A stretch of 64,000 bases of DNA from Agapetus fuscipes (Eukaryota > Arthropoda > Insecta > Trichoptera > Glossosomatidae), in assembly GCA_951799405.1 (NCBI GenBank), contig OX637344.1, forward strand, positions 16,120,001 through 16,184,000, written 5' to 3'. Under the pieces are notes generated by a model that ran no database searches, was not told where the DNA came from, and saw nothing but the letters and a program-made list of their open reading frames with translations. Shown in pieces: positions 19,085 through 32,600 of the stretch. Made by a program: the position numbers and the translations under genes. Position 1 is the stretch's first letter. Each line of letters begins with the position of its first letter.

Positions 19085-19665
19085 GCTACATTGATTGATT
19101 GTTAGAAAATAGTTCTACACTTTTATAGCGCCATTTTGTAACTGACGTCACTTCAAAGGCGCTTTGTAGGAGTGTCCAAACAAAAATGTTTTTAGTTGCT
19201 TTTTAAACTGCTCCTCAACGTGTTGTTCTCTGAGGGTCACTGGGAGTGCATTCCAAGCCATCGGAGCTGCGACACAAAAAGCTCGGTCACCGAACAACGC
19301 CCTTGTGGATCTGCCTGGGACCTGGAGCAGACTCGCGTTAGCATCTCGGGACCTAAGTGTGCGTCCGCGAGTTGAAATCTCCTTCCTTCCAACCATGTCC
19401 ACAAGGTAAAGCGGCGCCATTCCATGCAATGTCTTGTAGGTGAGTGTGCAGAGCTTGTATTGAATTCTCTCATTGATCCTGAGCCAGTGCAATTCCTGCA
19501 GAAGGGGTGTTATATGGCAGAATTTAGACTCTCCGAAAATCAGCCGTGCTGCCGAGTTCTGCACAGACTGCAGCCTCTTGAGTTGTTTCATCGGCTGAGA
19601 GGCAAAAATCGAATTGCAGTAGTCCAGTCTGCTGATAACGAAAGCATTCACTAGGGACTAGTAGA
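19085..19665 (-). mobile_element. CR1/L2-like retrotransposon 3' end with 167-codon ORF
   Basis: The ORF 19148-19651 encodes SRLDYCNSIF, RLQSVQNSAARLIFG, LHWLRINERIQYKL and GDRAFCVAAPMAWNALP, and ends KTFLFGHSYKAPLK. This is the terminal part of a CR1/L2-like reverse transcriptase protein. The catalytic YADD region is missing, so it is a 5'-truncated copy of a subfamily different from the 27.3-kb element. Confidence 0.75.
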
Positions 19666-19689
19666 CTACACTCAGGAGAAAGTTAGACT

Positions 19690-19990
19690 ACACTCAGGAG
19701 AATAAAGGCCAATGTTCATGAGCCTCAGCTCCGCGTTGGTACCTATTCCCCTCAGATACATGTCCGAGAATGCGACAAAGCATTTTGTTCTCAAAGATCT
19801 GGAGGTTTCTCTTGTTTCCAGGCTCCAGGTCAGACTCCAGGCTTCAAATTGGTACAACACAACTGGCCAATCAATAAAAGTGTATACCTTGAATTTTGTG
19901 GAACGAAAGAGCCATATTGAACACGATAGCTCTTTGAGGCCAAATAAGCATTGTTTTCAGAATTAATTTGTGCTTGCAACTCACGTTGCT
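19690..19990 (-). mobile_element. Probable reverse transcriptase C-terminal fragment
   Basis: The minus-strand translation includes FKVYTFIDWPVVLYQFEAW followed by SLRTKCFVAFSDMYLRGIG. This resembles the K-.YR..V.PVLLYG.E.W...F..K.LR.I stretch of non-LTR reverse transcriptases. It is weak and broken. Confidence 0.35.
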
Positions 19991-21004
19991 TGCGAGACAG
20001 GAGATTCTTGCTTTAAATTTGTAATTCTCTACACTGAAATATTCTTCAATACTTTGTCGCAATCTATAATCTATCTTTATAAGTTGTAAAGATACAATAA
20101 TACCCCGACTTACGCTGCTACATAAGTCACATAAGTTTGGGGTATCCAAGCAAGTATTCAGTTAACTATTAAAATCAGAACTACGAGTGAAAGATACATG
20201 GCTAATTTCGCGTTGAACTATCAAAAGTGAAGATATACAAGATGGCACAATAGTGCTGATTTTTCCCACATTCATTATGATCCGTGTTCATCAGTCGCCA
20301 AAAATAATGTATGTGTACATTTCTTGTAAGTTAAATTTTGAGTCAATTATTTAGTCTACAAAACTAAGATCTAAGTATAGGCCGCATTATAAACAATCCT
20401 AAGCTTTGAATGGAGTCAGAAAAAATGTTCCATTTCTCAGTTGTCAAACATTGAATACCTGTGTATACATTGTGTAAATAAAAAAGTATGGGATATACGA
20501 CGGCACTCCTATTGGATGATTTTTAGTTTTCATTATTTTTTTCAATTTACCCAATTGAGGTGATTTTACGCAATGTTTTATAATAGGGGCACAAAGTCCT
20601 AGCTACCCCGGCTGTATGTTACAAATTTTGTTGTCTATGGAATTTGTGTGTGATCCCATTTGATTAGAGCTACACATGTAGGTAATCAAAAATAAAAAGT
20701 TTGAAATTTTGGAATACAAGAGAAGCTTATATCTATTCCAGGTTTAGAATGGTTTATAATTCTGACCATAGTTTTCTACAAGTTAATATTTTTTTACTTA
20801 CTAAAGCTAGTCATGGTGTTCTCTGCTGAATCTGCTAATTCAGCGGAATTACAATACACTCATACAGGTTAGTACGGTGTATGTATGCACAATTAGTCAA
20901 TTACACATGTACACCAAACCTCTCTGGCAGATTGTAGGCTGTATGGCTAGCATTATTTGCGTAAGAGCTGTGCATATGAGAGAGTATTGTAACTCTGCTG
21001 TATT
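19991..21004. other. Intergenic, nothing recognised
   Basis: AT-rich DNA between the RhoU-like and DAPK-like genes with no supported ORF or known repeat. The DAPK-like 3' UTR probably extends into it from the right, but I see no decisive poly(A) signal. Confidence 0.4.
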
Positions 21005-21117
21005 TGTGGGAGACTGATTTACACATCAGTGTGTATCTTGGAGCCTCCATATTGAACAGGCGCATCAGATCTGGTCGCCTATTGCAATTCTAACCCTGGC
21101 TTTCTCTTCTCCTCTTT
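21005..21117. repeat. Partial copy of the last DAPK-like exon
   Basis: CACATCAGTGTGTATCTTGG and the next 80 bases repeat 21170-21270 in direct orientation with about ten differences. This is the most diverged of the exon-edge duplications in this gene. Confidence 0.7.
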
Positions 21118-21165
21118 CTTCATCCAGTATTGTATCTCCTCTATGTGTGTCAGTGAAAGACTGAT

Positions 21166-24100
21166 CTACACATCAGTGTGTATCTTGGAACCTCCACACT
21201 GAATAGGCGGATCCGATCTGGTCACCTCCTGCAACTCTAACCCTGACTTGTCCTTCTCCTCCTCAACCTTGCCGTGGTCCCTCCTCCAGGGCTGGTGCAA
21301 GGTGTAGGGAGGCGTGAACCTCAGGATGACCTCTTCTGCATCCGGGCGACACAGCCCCTTCAGTTTATCGAGAAGTGTTCCTGCAACATTGCAATGTAAG
21401 TAGGTGTTATAGCAAAACAAAAACTTTTGGGAGGATGAAAAACTGACCTTCTGGCCTGGCCACTCAAAACTGGCCTTCATTGGCTGCGAGTCCCAGAGAG
21501 GATTTAGCACAAAATATGTGTTTCTGTTTTTAACGCCCTCAGAGGAATTGCCCCATCGTACTTGTGTGAATTGTGCAGAGTCGACCAGATAGGCGGAAAA
21601 TGACACACTCTTCGTTCTGCACAGAGTAACGCTGTAAACAGGCTTCACAGGTCTTTTAGTTCGGCTGGTCCATCCTGCTGGAATAGTCTACCTCTGGAGT
21701 TGAGAACAGATACCAGTGTTGGCAATTTCAGATAGTTGCTTCAGACACATTTGTTTAACAGAAGCTTCAACACATAAAAGCGCCCTTGGGGTGGCTAGTG
21801 CCACTACACAGCGCCATATACAAATTGGCCAATTATTATTATTATTAATATAAGGCTAGTTAGACTGACTCTCCCACTCACCAACAGTGCACTTGACAGA
21901 CTTGAGCAGCTTGGTGGTGTGCCACATGCTGATGTCAGAGTCAAACGCGGCGATGCAGTCCTGGCTCACCCCTGCAACACCAGACATGTTAAGTATGCAG
22001 AAGAGACATCTTGTTGTGAATGTGTGATTGAGTGTCAGTTGTGTGTTTTTACTTCTGTGAGTTTTTTTTTTTTTTTTTTTTTTTTTCGTTCCCCCCATTA
22101 GAAACCCTAATGGGGGGGAGTTTATTCGTGTGTACCACTTATAATAGTATACCACACTTTAAATAAAATTTTACAAAATAATAATTACTTACTTATACAT
22201 AATTTTTTTTTTTTTTTTTTTTTTTTTGTTATACACTACACTTTCATTATCTTTATCTAAGAGTTAAATTTATATTTGAAGCTATATTTACCCATTTAAA
22301 ACAACTCTATGTATAAATTTGAAAATTAAAAGTTCAATCTGTAAAATTTCATATTTTGGAGGTGGCCAAGGCAATCCTAGTGTTATACATCTATATCTAT
22401 AAAGAAGGATGTGTGTATGTATGTATGTATGTATGTATGTATGTATGTATGTATGTCCCCTATAGACTCATAAACCGCTCATCCGATTTTGACGAAATTT
22501 TCAGGAAACATGTAACATATTCTTAGAACGAATCCTGTGAAGTTTGATGGTGATCAAATAAACAGTGGTTCTCAATTCTCGATATTTCAGCAACGAGGTC
22601 GGTAAATTTTGAAACCACCCAATAGAAGAAGACCATTATATTCAACTACAATACATAATCTTAGTTGCAAATATACATTTACATTAAAGATTCATATAAA
22701 ATGCATGCTCACAAGTAGACACATGTAAGTTCACGCTTACAAATGCTGCATGTGTACCCACTCATAATTTAAAATCCAAATCTAAAATGAACAACCCAGT
22801 AACTTTTACTTTACGCCAACTTGAAATGGATGTTATTCAGCTCCTGAGTGGCTTGACACTCATTTCTTATGAAGGCTGAGTAAGCCTTGCCGGTATTTTA
22901 TTTTGGGTTTAAAATAAACACTGAAACGGGAAATACTTTCTGACAACTTCGGTGGGATTCTTACTCGAGATCTCGGCATGGAATGCAATCTATCTATCTA
23001 TATCTATAAAGAAGGATGTATGTATGTATGTATGTATGTATGTATGTATGTATGTATGTATGTTCCCTATACTCATAAACCGCTCATCCGATTTTGACGA
23101 AATTTTCAGGAAACATGTAACATATTTTTAGAATGAATCCTGTGAAGTTTGATGGTGATCAAATAAACAATGGTTCTCAATTCTCAATATTTCAGCAACG
23201 AGGTCGGTAAATTTTGAAACCACGCACCCAATAGAAGAAGACCATTATATTCAACTACAATACATAATCTTAGTTGCAAATATACATTTACATTAAAGAT
23301 TCATATAAAATGCATGCTCACAAGTAGACACATGTAAGTTCACGCTTACAAATGCTGCATGTGTACCTACTCATAATTTAAAATCCAAATCTAAAATGAA
23401 CAACCCAGTAACTTTTACATTACACCAACTTGAAATGGATGTTATTCAGCTCCTGAGTGGCTTGACACTCATTTCTTATGAAGGCTGAGTAAGCCTTGCC
23501 GGTATTTTATTTTGGGTTAGAAATAAACACTGAAACGAGAAATAATTTCTGACAACTTCAGTGGGATTCTAACTCGAGATCTCGGCATGGAATGCAGTTA
23601 CTCTACCAACTAAGCTATAGACCGGACTTTTTACAAATATGGTGGATCGATATCGGTTTGGTTAGGGGTAAGCAACCTGCGGCTCACCAGCCACATGCGG
23701 CTCTTTGGGTGTGAAGTTACGGCTCTTTAGCTTCATACGCAAATATAAAAAAAAACACAGAATTATACTTCTGATCGAAAAAAACTAAATCGTTCTGAAT
23801 CGATTAACGATCTCTCCGCTACTTGTACTCGCTTTTCACCCCCCACCCTCCCCCCGCCCCATCGACGCTATTTATTGTTGGCAAAAAAACATTTGTGGCT
23901 CTTTACAAATCCAAATCCAAAATAAGATATGTATCATTTGAGATTCACATCAAATGCATTCCCATAAGCAGACACGCATAATTTCGCGCTCACACATACC
24001 GCATGTGGAACTACAATATAAAAACCCAATCTTAAATGAACATAAGCCCTGCAACTCTTGCCGACCTTCCCTGAAACAGGGGCGACATTGGCAAAGTGAC

Positions 24101-26621
24101 CATTTTTTACAGTATGGGTGGTCAGCCTCATACCAACCTATAAGTCAAGGAAAAACTTTGAAATTTGTAAATTGTAATTTTTGGCTCTTCCGACTCAAAA
24201 GGTTGCCGACCCCTGGCCTAGACAACAGTTCCAAATTAAAAAATGTTATTCAAGTATTCCAAGTTGAATTTTAGAAATGTAAGAAAGCTTTTATATCCCG
24301 CACTTATAAAAAATACGATAAACGAAAGTTCGTAGGTCACAACTAGAAGACCATATTGAAATATATTATTATTATTAAAACCTTTTATTGAAACATACTT
24401 TTAATTAAAATATACATAATATAGTTGTTTTTTCAAAAAACGCATTTCTGTAAAATTATATACTCACCACAAATTTAAAGATCGTTTTTTTCTCGGCGGT
24501 TAAACGTCTTTCTTCTATGTGACAATGGTCCAAAGCAACCAAGATAAACAAAATGTTTGCCTTTTACCTTACCCGGCCGTGCGACTTACAATTTTGTTGT
24601 CAATAGAAAATGTTCCGTGTGCACTACCTAAAACTTTCACTTATTGAAATAATGGATAGAGCACATTTTAAATGTGGGGAAAAATGTGAATTCACTTGGC
24701 CGGGATAAAGACAGGACAGGGAGTCAAAAATTCAACATAAATTAAACACTTTTATGGAGATAGTTGAAAAAACACTTAAGTGCATCATATTGTATGAAGC
24801 ATTTTCCCCAACTGCATACGTTTCACAGTGCGATTACATTGAAAAATATTCCTGATTGTTTGGAATACATTTATTTCTTCACTTTGCTCAAAGAGTATAG
24901 TGAATTTTATAGATTAGTTCTTTAATTGTATGATTATAAAATTTGATTTATTGTTTATATTCTTTTCTTGTATAGGTCAATATGCATCTGACCAACTATA
25001 AATAGAAAATGGTTCACTCTGCCAATGTCACCCCTGTTTCAGGTAAGGTCAGCAAAGAGTTGCAGGGTGTATGTTCATTTGAGATTTGGGTTTTTATGTT
25101 GTAGGTTCACACGCAGAATGTGCAAGTGTGAACTTATACGTGTCTGCTTGTGGGCATGCACTTAATGTGAATTCCAAATGTAACAATTATATCCATGCAA
25201 CTTAGAATAGATTAGATGAGTGACGTTACATAGCCGATTTTTTTTATCTTAAATATAAATGGAGCACCGCAATTGATTTTCCCTATGCTTGGCTCTGCTG
25301 CTTAACAGTTGTACCTAGACCTTTTTTTTTAGAAAACGTCAAGATTAACCTAGAGATAAATTGAAGCTTGATTCCGATTAGCACATTTTTTTTTTTGATC
25401 CTGTTGTTTCCTCTTTTATCTGTAGAAAAAAATTGATACCACATGCCCAAATGGCGTAGTGAAACACGCCGGGTACTGCTAGTTCTATATAAAATTGTAT
25501 CCGAACATTGTCATAATTTTTGCAAAAAAAAAGTATATATGGTCTGAATTTTCAATGATATTATCTTCACAACTACAATTTGGATTATCTACAATTTTGA
25601 AGCGATTTAAATAAATACTCCCTAAATTTACCATGGCCTGACAAATGCTGTGTAATACTAAAATCCAAACACAAATTGTTCACCCCCCTACGGTTCTCTA
25701 CAGTCTGGAAGTAGGTTTTAGTATGGGCACCTTTGGTTGTAGTAGCCCATACTTCCTCCCAAGAATGTAGAGATTCTCGTTTTAAAACCCCCTTCATGCA
25801 ATACAGTGAAATCTCCCAATAAATGGCAGATCCATCATGGATCTCCGTGGCCTCTTTGGCCACTTCTGTGAGTGTCTGTGTCTCTAGATGTAGGTACTTA
25901 ATAATAATAATAAATAATAATATAAGGATGATTTATTTGGTGAGCGCTGTTTTTGTGTGAATCACAACACAAGAGCCCTCTGGGAGCTTGGTCGTCGCTG
26001 TAGAAAGCGCCGATATTCAAAGAAGACCAAGTTGCTGTAAGGCTGGATGGACCTTTAGTGACCGGTCTTTGGTAAATGCATATGATTTTTGTACTTGGCG
26101 AAGAGCATATTTGAAAATATAAATGATATATTTTTTGTACTTTGCCTGAATTTGAACCTTCAAACCCATAACCTCCCATTTACGAGTCAGAAGTGTTAAC
26201 CACTAGACTACGGTCTACGGACCGCTCAAATGCAGGTGAACATAGGTAGAAAATATTTTGTTATCAGTCAGAGATTATGTTGATGGTATTTTTTTGTGCT
26301 CCGCCAGGATTCGAGCCTTCGAACCCACATCCTCCCATTTACGAGTCAGAAGTGTTAACCACTAGACAACAGACCGGTCAAATGCAGGTGAACATAGGTA
26401 AACAATATTTTGTTTTCAGTGAGAGATTTTGTTGATGTCAGTAAGAGTTGTTGGTGTAAGTGAGACTTGTATACCCAGAGACACAGCCAGCATGCACCAG
26501 TCGGCTCCCAGGGGGTGAGGAGGATCCAGGAGGGCAGACAGCCTGGTCAGCACGGCCACAGGCAGGTCACTCACAGACATCTCCATGCACCACTGCACCG
26601 CCTCACTCACAGAGGGGTCAT
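21166..26621 (-). CDS. DAPK-like gene: death-domain exons 16-18
   Basis: Exon 26475-26621 encodes LTRLSALLDPPHPLGADWCM, the start of a DAPK-type death domain. Exon 21882-21971 and the last exon (TLLDKLKGLCRPDAEEVILRF) complete it. The tail after the domain is short, charged and ends HTDV, without the long Ser-rich tail known from vertebrate DAPK1. Confidence 0.85.
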
Positions 26622-29600
26622 CTGTAACATAACAATCTGGATCAATATAACACAGGCAGGTCACTCACAGACATCTCCAAGCACCACTGCACCGCCTCAC
26701 TCACAGAGGGGTCGTCTGTAACACAACAATCTGGATCAATATAACACAGGCAGGTCACTCACAGACATCTCCAAGCACCACTGCACCGCCTCACTCACAG
26801 AGGGGTCGTCTGTAACACAACAATCTGGATCAATATAACACAGGCAGGTCACTCACAGACATCTCCAAGCACCACTGCACCGCCTCACTCACAGAGGGGT
26901 CGTCTGTAACACAACAATCTGGATCAATATAACACAGGCAGGTCACTCACAGACATCTCCATGCACCACTGCACCGCCTCACTCACAAAGGGGATGCCTG
27001 TAACACAACAATCTGGATCAATATAACACGGGCAGACAGAGCAAACCTGGGCGGTATTTTATTTGTGAAATAGCTAAGCAATCCACCGTTTCACTGAGTC
27101 AGGCCTTTACATTTTAGTAAGTTCAAGACCCACACAGAACTTACGACCTGTCTCTGGTTGGTTAAAGATCCTTTTGTCATGACAACATTCCCAATTCCTC
27201 CCAACTCACCCTTTCTCCCAATATGTAAAGTCCGACTCATTATATTGCATACCTAGAGGTGTCCAGGCTCTCGGATCTTCACAACTAATTGTGGTATGAA
27301 ATGTGGTAGGATTCAATACAATCTTACAATAGCACCATGCTCTCGCTGATCAACAAATACGCTCCTCTCAAAACAACCATCAGGAGACAGAGAAGATCTG
27401 AGTGCTGGTTTGATGAGGAATGCAGATGTGGCAAAGCAGAGATGAGACGCCTTGAGAGGAGGTATCGACGGTGTCGCACAGAAACTGCACGTGCAACCTG
27501 GATGAATGCCCAGACCATCTATTGGACTTTGATAAGGAGGAAAAGGTCGTCCTACTGGACCAGAAAAATGGAGACCGAAGCCAAGAACCCCAGGGCGCTG
27601 TGGAAGTCGATGAGCTTTGTCCTGGGAAAAAGTTCTACTCAGCATCCGGAGCTTCCTGCAAGTGAATTCTCTCGTCACTTTTCAGAGAAGTTACGAAGAA
27701 TAAGAGAATCCAGTGCAGCGACCATTTTTAATCCCCCAGAGTCAAACAATTGTTGCAATGTTATTTTTTCATTTAAGCCTGTCTTGTTGAATGATGTTGT
27801 TAAGCTTGTACTCACATGTCCAAACAAGCAATGTAAACTAGATCCAATTCCAACATGGCTGGTCAAAAGATGCTTAAGTGAGGTGGCACCTATTCTGTCA
27901 GCATTGGTCAACAAGTCTCTCACTACAGAGTGTATTTTTCCCACGGAACTTAAAAAATCAATTGTTACACCAATTCTCAAAAAATCAAGCCTTCCAGCTG
28001 ATTCTGTGGAAAATTATAGACCTGTGTCGTCCGTTCCTTTTATATCGAAAATTATTGAGAAGGCCGTTGTTTGGCAACTCACTCAGCACATGGAGCGAGG
28101 CGGATATCTGTCTAAGTTTCAGTCAGCATATAGAAAAGCTCATTCCACTGAGACTGCCTTACTTCGCATTGTGAATGATGTGATAGCTGCGGTTGGGGAC
28201 GGTGCTCTTGCCATGGTGGCAGTACTTGACATGAGCGCTGCCTTCGACACTGTTGATCACAGTATACTCATCACTAAGCTTGATAGGTTGTACGGAGTCC
28301 GAGGAGGAGTATCTAAATTGCTATCTTCATATCTGAAAGGCAGATGTCAGACTGTGGATGTTGATGGTGAGTCATCAGGTATGCCCATGGACTGTGGTGT
28401 GCCTCAGGGATCTGTGCTCGGGCCTTTACTTTTTACCCTGTACACAAATGATCTTGAGAGCACTGTACTGATGAACGGCACCAGCTACTATTCTTATGCT
28501 GATGATATTCTACTTTGTCGTTTCTGTCAGCCATCTATGACAGATGCCTGTAGTCTTGAGATGGTCCGGTGCATTGAAGTGGTGGCTGAGTGGATGGCAA
28601 GGTGTCGCCTTAGAATGAATCCAGACAAGACAGAATTCATCTGGATGTCGTCTCCTGGTAGGAAACACTTGCTTGGCTCTTCACCAATTAAAGTAATGGG
28701 CCTGGATGTATATCCATCTAGCTCAATTAAGTTTCTTGGGGTCCATCTTGACAACACTCTCTCCATGAGTACGCAAATAAGCTCGACTGTGAGCTCCTGT
28801 TTTTTTCACCTGAGGCAGTTGAGATGGGTCAGAAACTGTTTGACATCCGAAGCTGCTAAGATTCTCATTGCGTCCTTTGTTGTGTCGAGACTGGATTATT
28901 GCAATGGTCTGTTCTGGGGTCTTCCAAGGTTTCAGCAGTCTAGACTGCAGTCCGTCTTTAATGCTGCAGCCAAATTACTTTTAGGAGGACGAAAAACTGA
29001 CCATGTCTCTCCTCTGTTGCGGCGCCTTCATTGGCTGCGAGTCCCAGAGAGGATTGAGTACAAAATATGTGTTTCTGTTTTTAATGCCCTCAGAGGAGTT
29101 GCCCCATCGTACTTGTGTGAATTGTGCAGAGTCGACCAGATAGGTGGAAAACGATGCACTCTTCGTTCTGCACAGAGTGACGCCGTAAACAGGCTTCAAC
29201 TGCCTCTTCGACGGAACAGAACTGGTTTCGGAGACAGGGCTTTTAGTTCGGCTGGTCCATCCTGCTGGAATAGTCTACCTCTGGAGTTGAGAACAGAGAC
29301 CAGTGTTGGCAGTTTCAGGAAGTTGCTTAAGACACATTTGTTTAACAGAAGCTTCAACACATAAAAGCGCCCTTGGGGTGGCTAGTGCCACTAAACGGCG
29401 CTGTATACAAATTGTCCAATTATTATTATTATTATTCAAAATAAGACACCAAAACAGGAAATCATTTCTGACATCCTCAGTGGGATTCACACCCAAGCTC
29501 TTGGCATGGAATACAAGCACCCTACCAACTGAGCTATCGACCGGAGACAATTGACCAAAACATTTTAGTGTACGCATCTTGCGTATTCATACTGGCAGTA

Positions 29601-32600
29601 ACTCACCGTAGAACAGAAGTGCCTGCAGGGTCTCTAGCTTGTTGGTGTTTGGGTTCCACAGGCACACCTGCGTGTAGCTGCAGGCCTCCCTGTGCGTGAT
29701 GCGGTGCTGGTAAAGCTGCGTGATCACGTGCCTGTTGCTGTAACTCACCGTAGAACAGCAGTGCCTGCAGGGTCTCTGGCTTGTTGGTGTTTGGGTTCCA
29801 CAGGCACACCTGCGTGTAGCTGCAGGCCTCCCTGTGCGTGATACGGTGCTGGTACAGTTGCGTGATCACGTGCCTGTTGCTGTAACTCACCGTAGAACAG
29901 CAGTGCCTGCAGGGTCTCTGGCTTGTTGGTGTTTGGGTTCCACAGGCACACCTGCGTGTAGCTGCAGGCCTCCCTGTGCGTGATGCGATGCTGGTACAGC
30001 TGCGTGATCACGTGCCTGTTGCTCCACGAGTGTGGCTCTGCGCAGTGAGTGCGCAGTTGCTGCGCGGACAGCGTGTGGCACTCCAGCACTAGGCCCGCAC
30101 ACACACGGCCCACAGCCTGCAAGGGAATGTCATATTTAAAACATGTTATGGTTCAGTGCTAGCCCATTGACTGAAGACTTGCTAAAGAGCAATAGAAAGG
30201 AGAATCAATCTCTGGCACAGAGTTCTTCTTCAATGATTCTAAATCCCAATTTAACTTCTGCCTTCAAATCTAATCTAATCTAAGTTGCAAAGATATGTAA
30301 GGTTGGGGATTCACATTAGATGCATTCTCACAAGCAGACACATACAAGTTTGCACTTTTGCATGCCGCATCTGAACCTACAATATAGAAACCAAGTCTCA
30401 AATGGACAAACACCCTGCAACTCTTGCCGACCTTCCCTGAAACAGGGGTGACATTGGCGAAGTGGACCATTTTTTACAGTATGGGTGGTCAGCCTCATAC
30501 CAACCTATAGGTCAAGGAATACAAATAAGAAATAAAATACAGGTATACACAGGTAAACAACATAATCTTAAAAATAAATCTATACAACTACAAAAAAGTC
30601 GATAGGTCTACCAAAACAAAACATAAAATTATGAATAAATATGCCGCCAACATTACAAATCCACATTACAGATTAACCGCCATTTCTTCCTGTCCTTACA
30701 ATGGCGAAAGAGGTAAATAAATGTAAAAACAGGAGTGCAAGGAGGCAGACTGAGAGAAAGTTATGTACCTGCTGGATCTGGTGCTGCAGGGTGTGTGAGT
30801 GCTGGGAGCAGGTGTGCGCAGAGGCGGGCGGCCCCCTGACCTTGAGGTGCAGCTGCTCCCTGCCCCCGCCGCCCTCCAGGGTCAGCAGGCATTCCACCTG
30901 CCCCCAGCACAGCTTGGAGCCGTGCCACCACTGGTACAGGTCACACTCCGCCTCCAGCTCCTCTGATGCGTGCAGCCGCTCCACGTAGTCACGCAGTTCC
31001 ACCTGCAGCAACAGCATGATGATGATGTTAAATTAAAACTGGAGTTACGGTCAGTCGCTTGACATATTTACATAGTATAATTAACCATCGACTTATTAAT
31101 GATTCGTTTAATATTAATACATTTCAACTGTGTAGTTATTATTATTGTAAATATGTTAAACGACCGTAATTCCAACCTAAACCAGCAGTTACCATTGAAT
31201 TATAATATCTGTGGACTAGAAATTATTTGAACAAAAATAGACATTATACTCGTACATCTGTTTCAACCTACTTACGAAAATGGTCATTAGTAAGAAAGAG
31301 AACAAAGGACTTCCCAGTTGTGTTTCTATGTGTACAAACAAACTCAGGTAAATGTAAAAATGTTCCTAAAATCATTCTTCTCTTTCCACGGTCAGTAACA
31401 TCCATTTTTTTTTTCATTTAAAAAAAAAGTCCCAAGATAGTTGAGAAAAGAATTTCATATGTCGTGAGTGAGACAACACTATAAACAATGTATGATGTCA
31501 AAGACGGTGCATCATTTCAATTGGAACTAAATCAGATTCATAGCCCGTCCATTGTTTAATACCTCCATGGTGTCACCTGTATGTGAGGGAAGAGGCTGGC
31601 CACGAGGTGGGAGATGTGTGAGGGCTGCTGCAGCACCAGGCCCCCGTAGCAAGCATCCGCAGGCTGGTAGCGAGGGTCATCAGGGTCCCACAGCCCCTCC
31701 ATTGTTTACTACCTCCATGGTGTCACCTGTATGTGAGGGAAGAGGCTGGCCACGAGGTGGGAGATGTGTGAGGGCTGCTGCAGCACCAGGCCCCCGTAGC
31801 AAGCATCCGCAGGCTGGTAGCGAGGGTCATCAGGGTCCCACAGCCCCTCCATTGTTTACTACCTCCATGGTGTCACCTGTATGTGAGGGAAGAGGCTGGC
31901 CACGAGGTGGGAGATGTGTGAGGGCTGCTGCAGCACCAGGCCCCCATAGCAAGCATCCGCAGGCTGGTAGCGAGGGTCGTCAGGGTCCCACAGCCCCTCC
32001 AGGGTCTCCACCAGGTTGAAGCACGGGAACTCGTACTCTTCCTCGTCGTCCACTTCACACTGGAAAGAAATCAAAACATGTTAGTTGCAATGTTTCTAAA
32101 TGTCACAAGAGTGATATGCAAATGCAACTAAGCTACACATATAATGTAACTTCTTGCCTGCCTTATCCCGAAGGGGTCGCATGTGGCGATTCGGGACCTA
32201 CTTATTTTTACGGGAGCCTGCCTCCTATCAACAACTTTCAGTTAAGGTGAGAGTTTCCCAGCTCCCGGAGGGCTGATTCTCATTTCTTGTGAAGGCGAGT
32301 ACACCTCGCCGGTATTTATTTATAAGTCAAGGAACATACACAAAAAATTATATTTTTAAAATCAAAAAATAATAATGACATCAAAGCTGCTCTTTGCAAA
32401 TTTATATAAATAAAGTAAAGAAAAGGGGAGGTTTGTAGACTTACTAAAAGAAACTGAAAACTCATTTTTTTAAGAAAATTTATCACATTCAATTATTTTC
32501 ACGCTCACCATTGTGCAGAGTCGCATTTCTTGCAGCAGCTTGAGGAGTTGAGAGGCGTCGCAGTAGCCAAAGTGCGCCTGGAAGTCGTGAGCCGTGTAAA

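Larger units (their letters stand above)
22390..23640. repeat. Direct duplication, period about 607 bp
   Basis: AAAGAAGGATG occurs at 22401 and 23008, and the following 590 bases match closely, including the ATGT run, an RTE-tail fragment and an inverted SINE A. Copy 1 breaks at GGCATGGAATGCAATC; copy 2 runs on through the full SINE head. Confidence 0.8.
22390..25482 (+). mobile_element. Helitron-like element, non-autonomous, with duplicated 5' end
   Basis: The 5' end TCTATATCTATAAAGAAGG is followed by an ATGT microsatellite and the phrase CTCATAAACCGCTCATCCG, typical in wording of insect Helitron 5' ends. The 3' end has a GGCGT...ACGCC hairpin at 25452-25470, then GGGTACTGCTAG|T, the canonical Helitron terminus inserted between A and T. 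The first 600 bases are present twice (22390 and about 22998). No Rep/helicase ORF was found. Nested inside are RTE tails, SINE A pieces and an hAT MITE. Confidence 0.6.

Noticed and set aside
26561..27035. CRISPR-like array of 94-bp units
   Set aside because: Units are contiguous without spacers, and the sequence is a copied eukaryotic exon edge.
29603..30122. Long minus-strand frames running through the 142-bp repeats
   Set aside because: Only the part 29891-30116 joins in phase with neighbours; the rest reads through donor sites into copied exon pieces.
31552..32019. 155-codon plus-strand frame over the exon 13 repeats
   Set aside because: It is antisense to a real DAPK-like exon and stays open only because the 150-bp period is a multiple of three.
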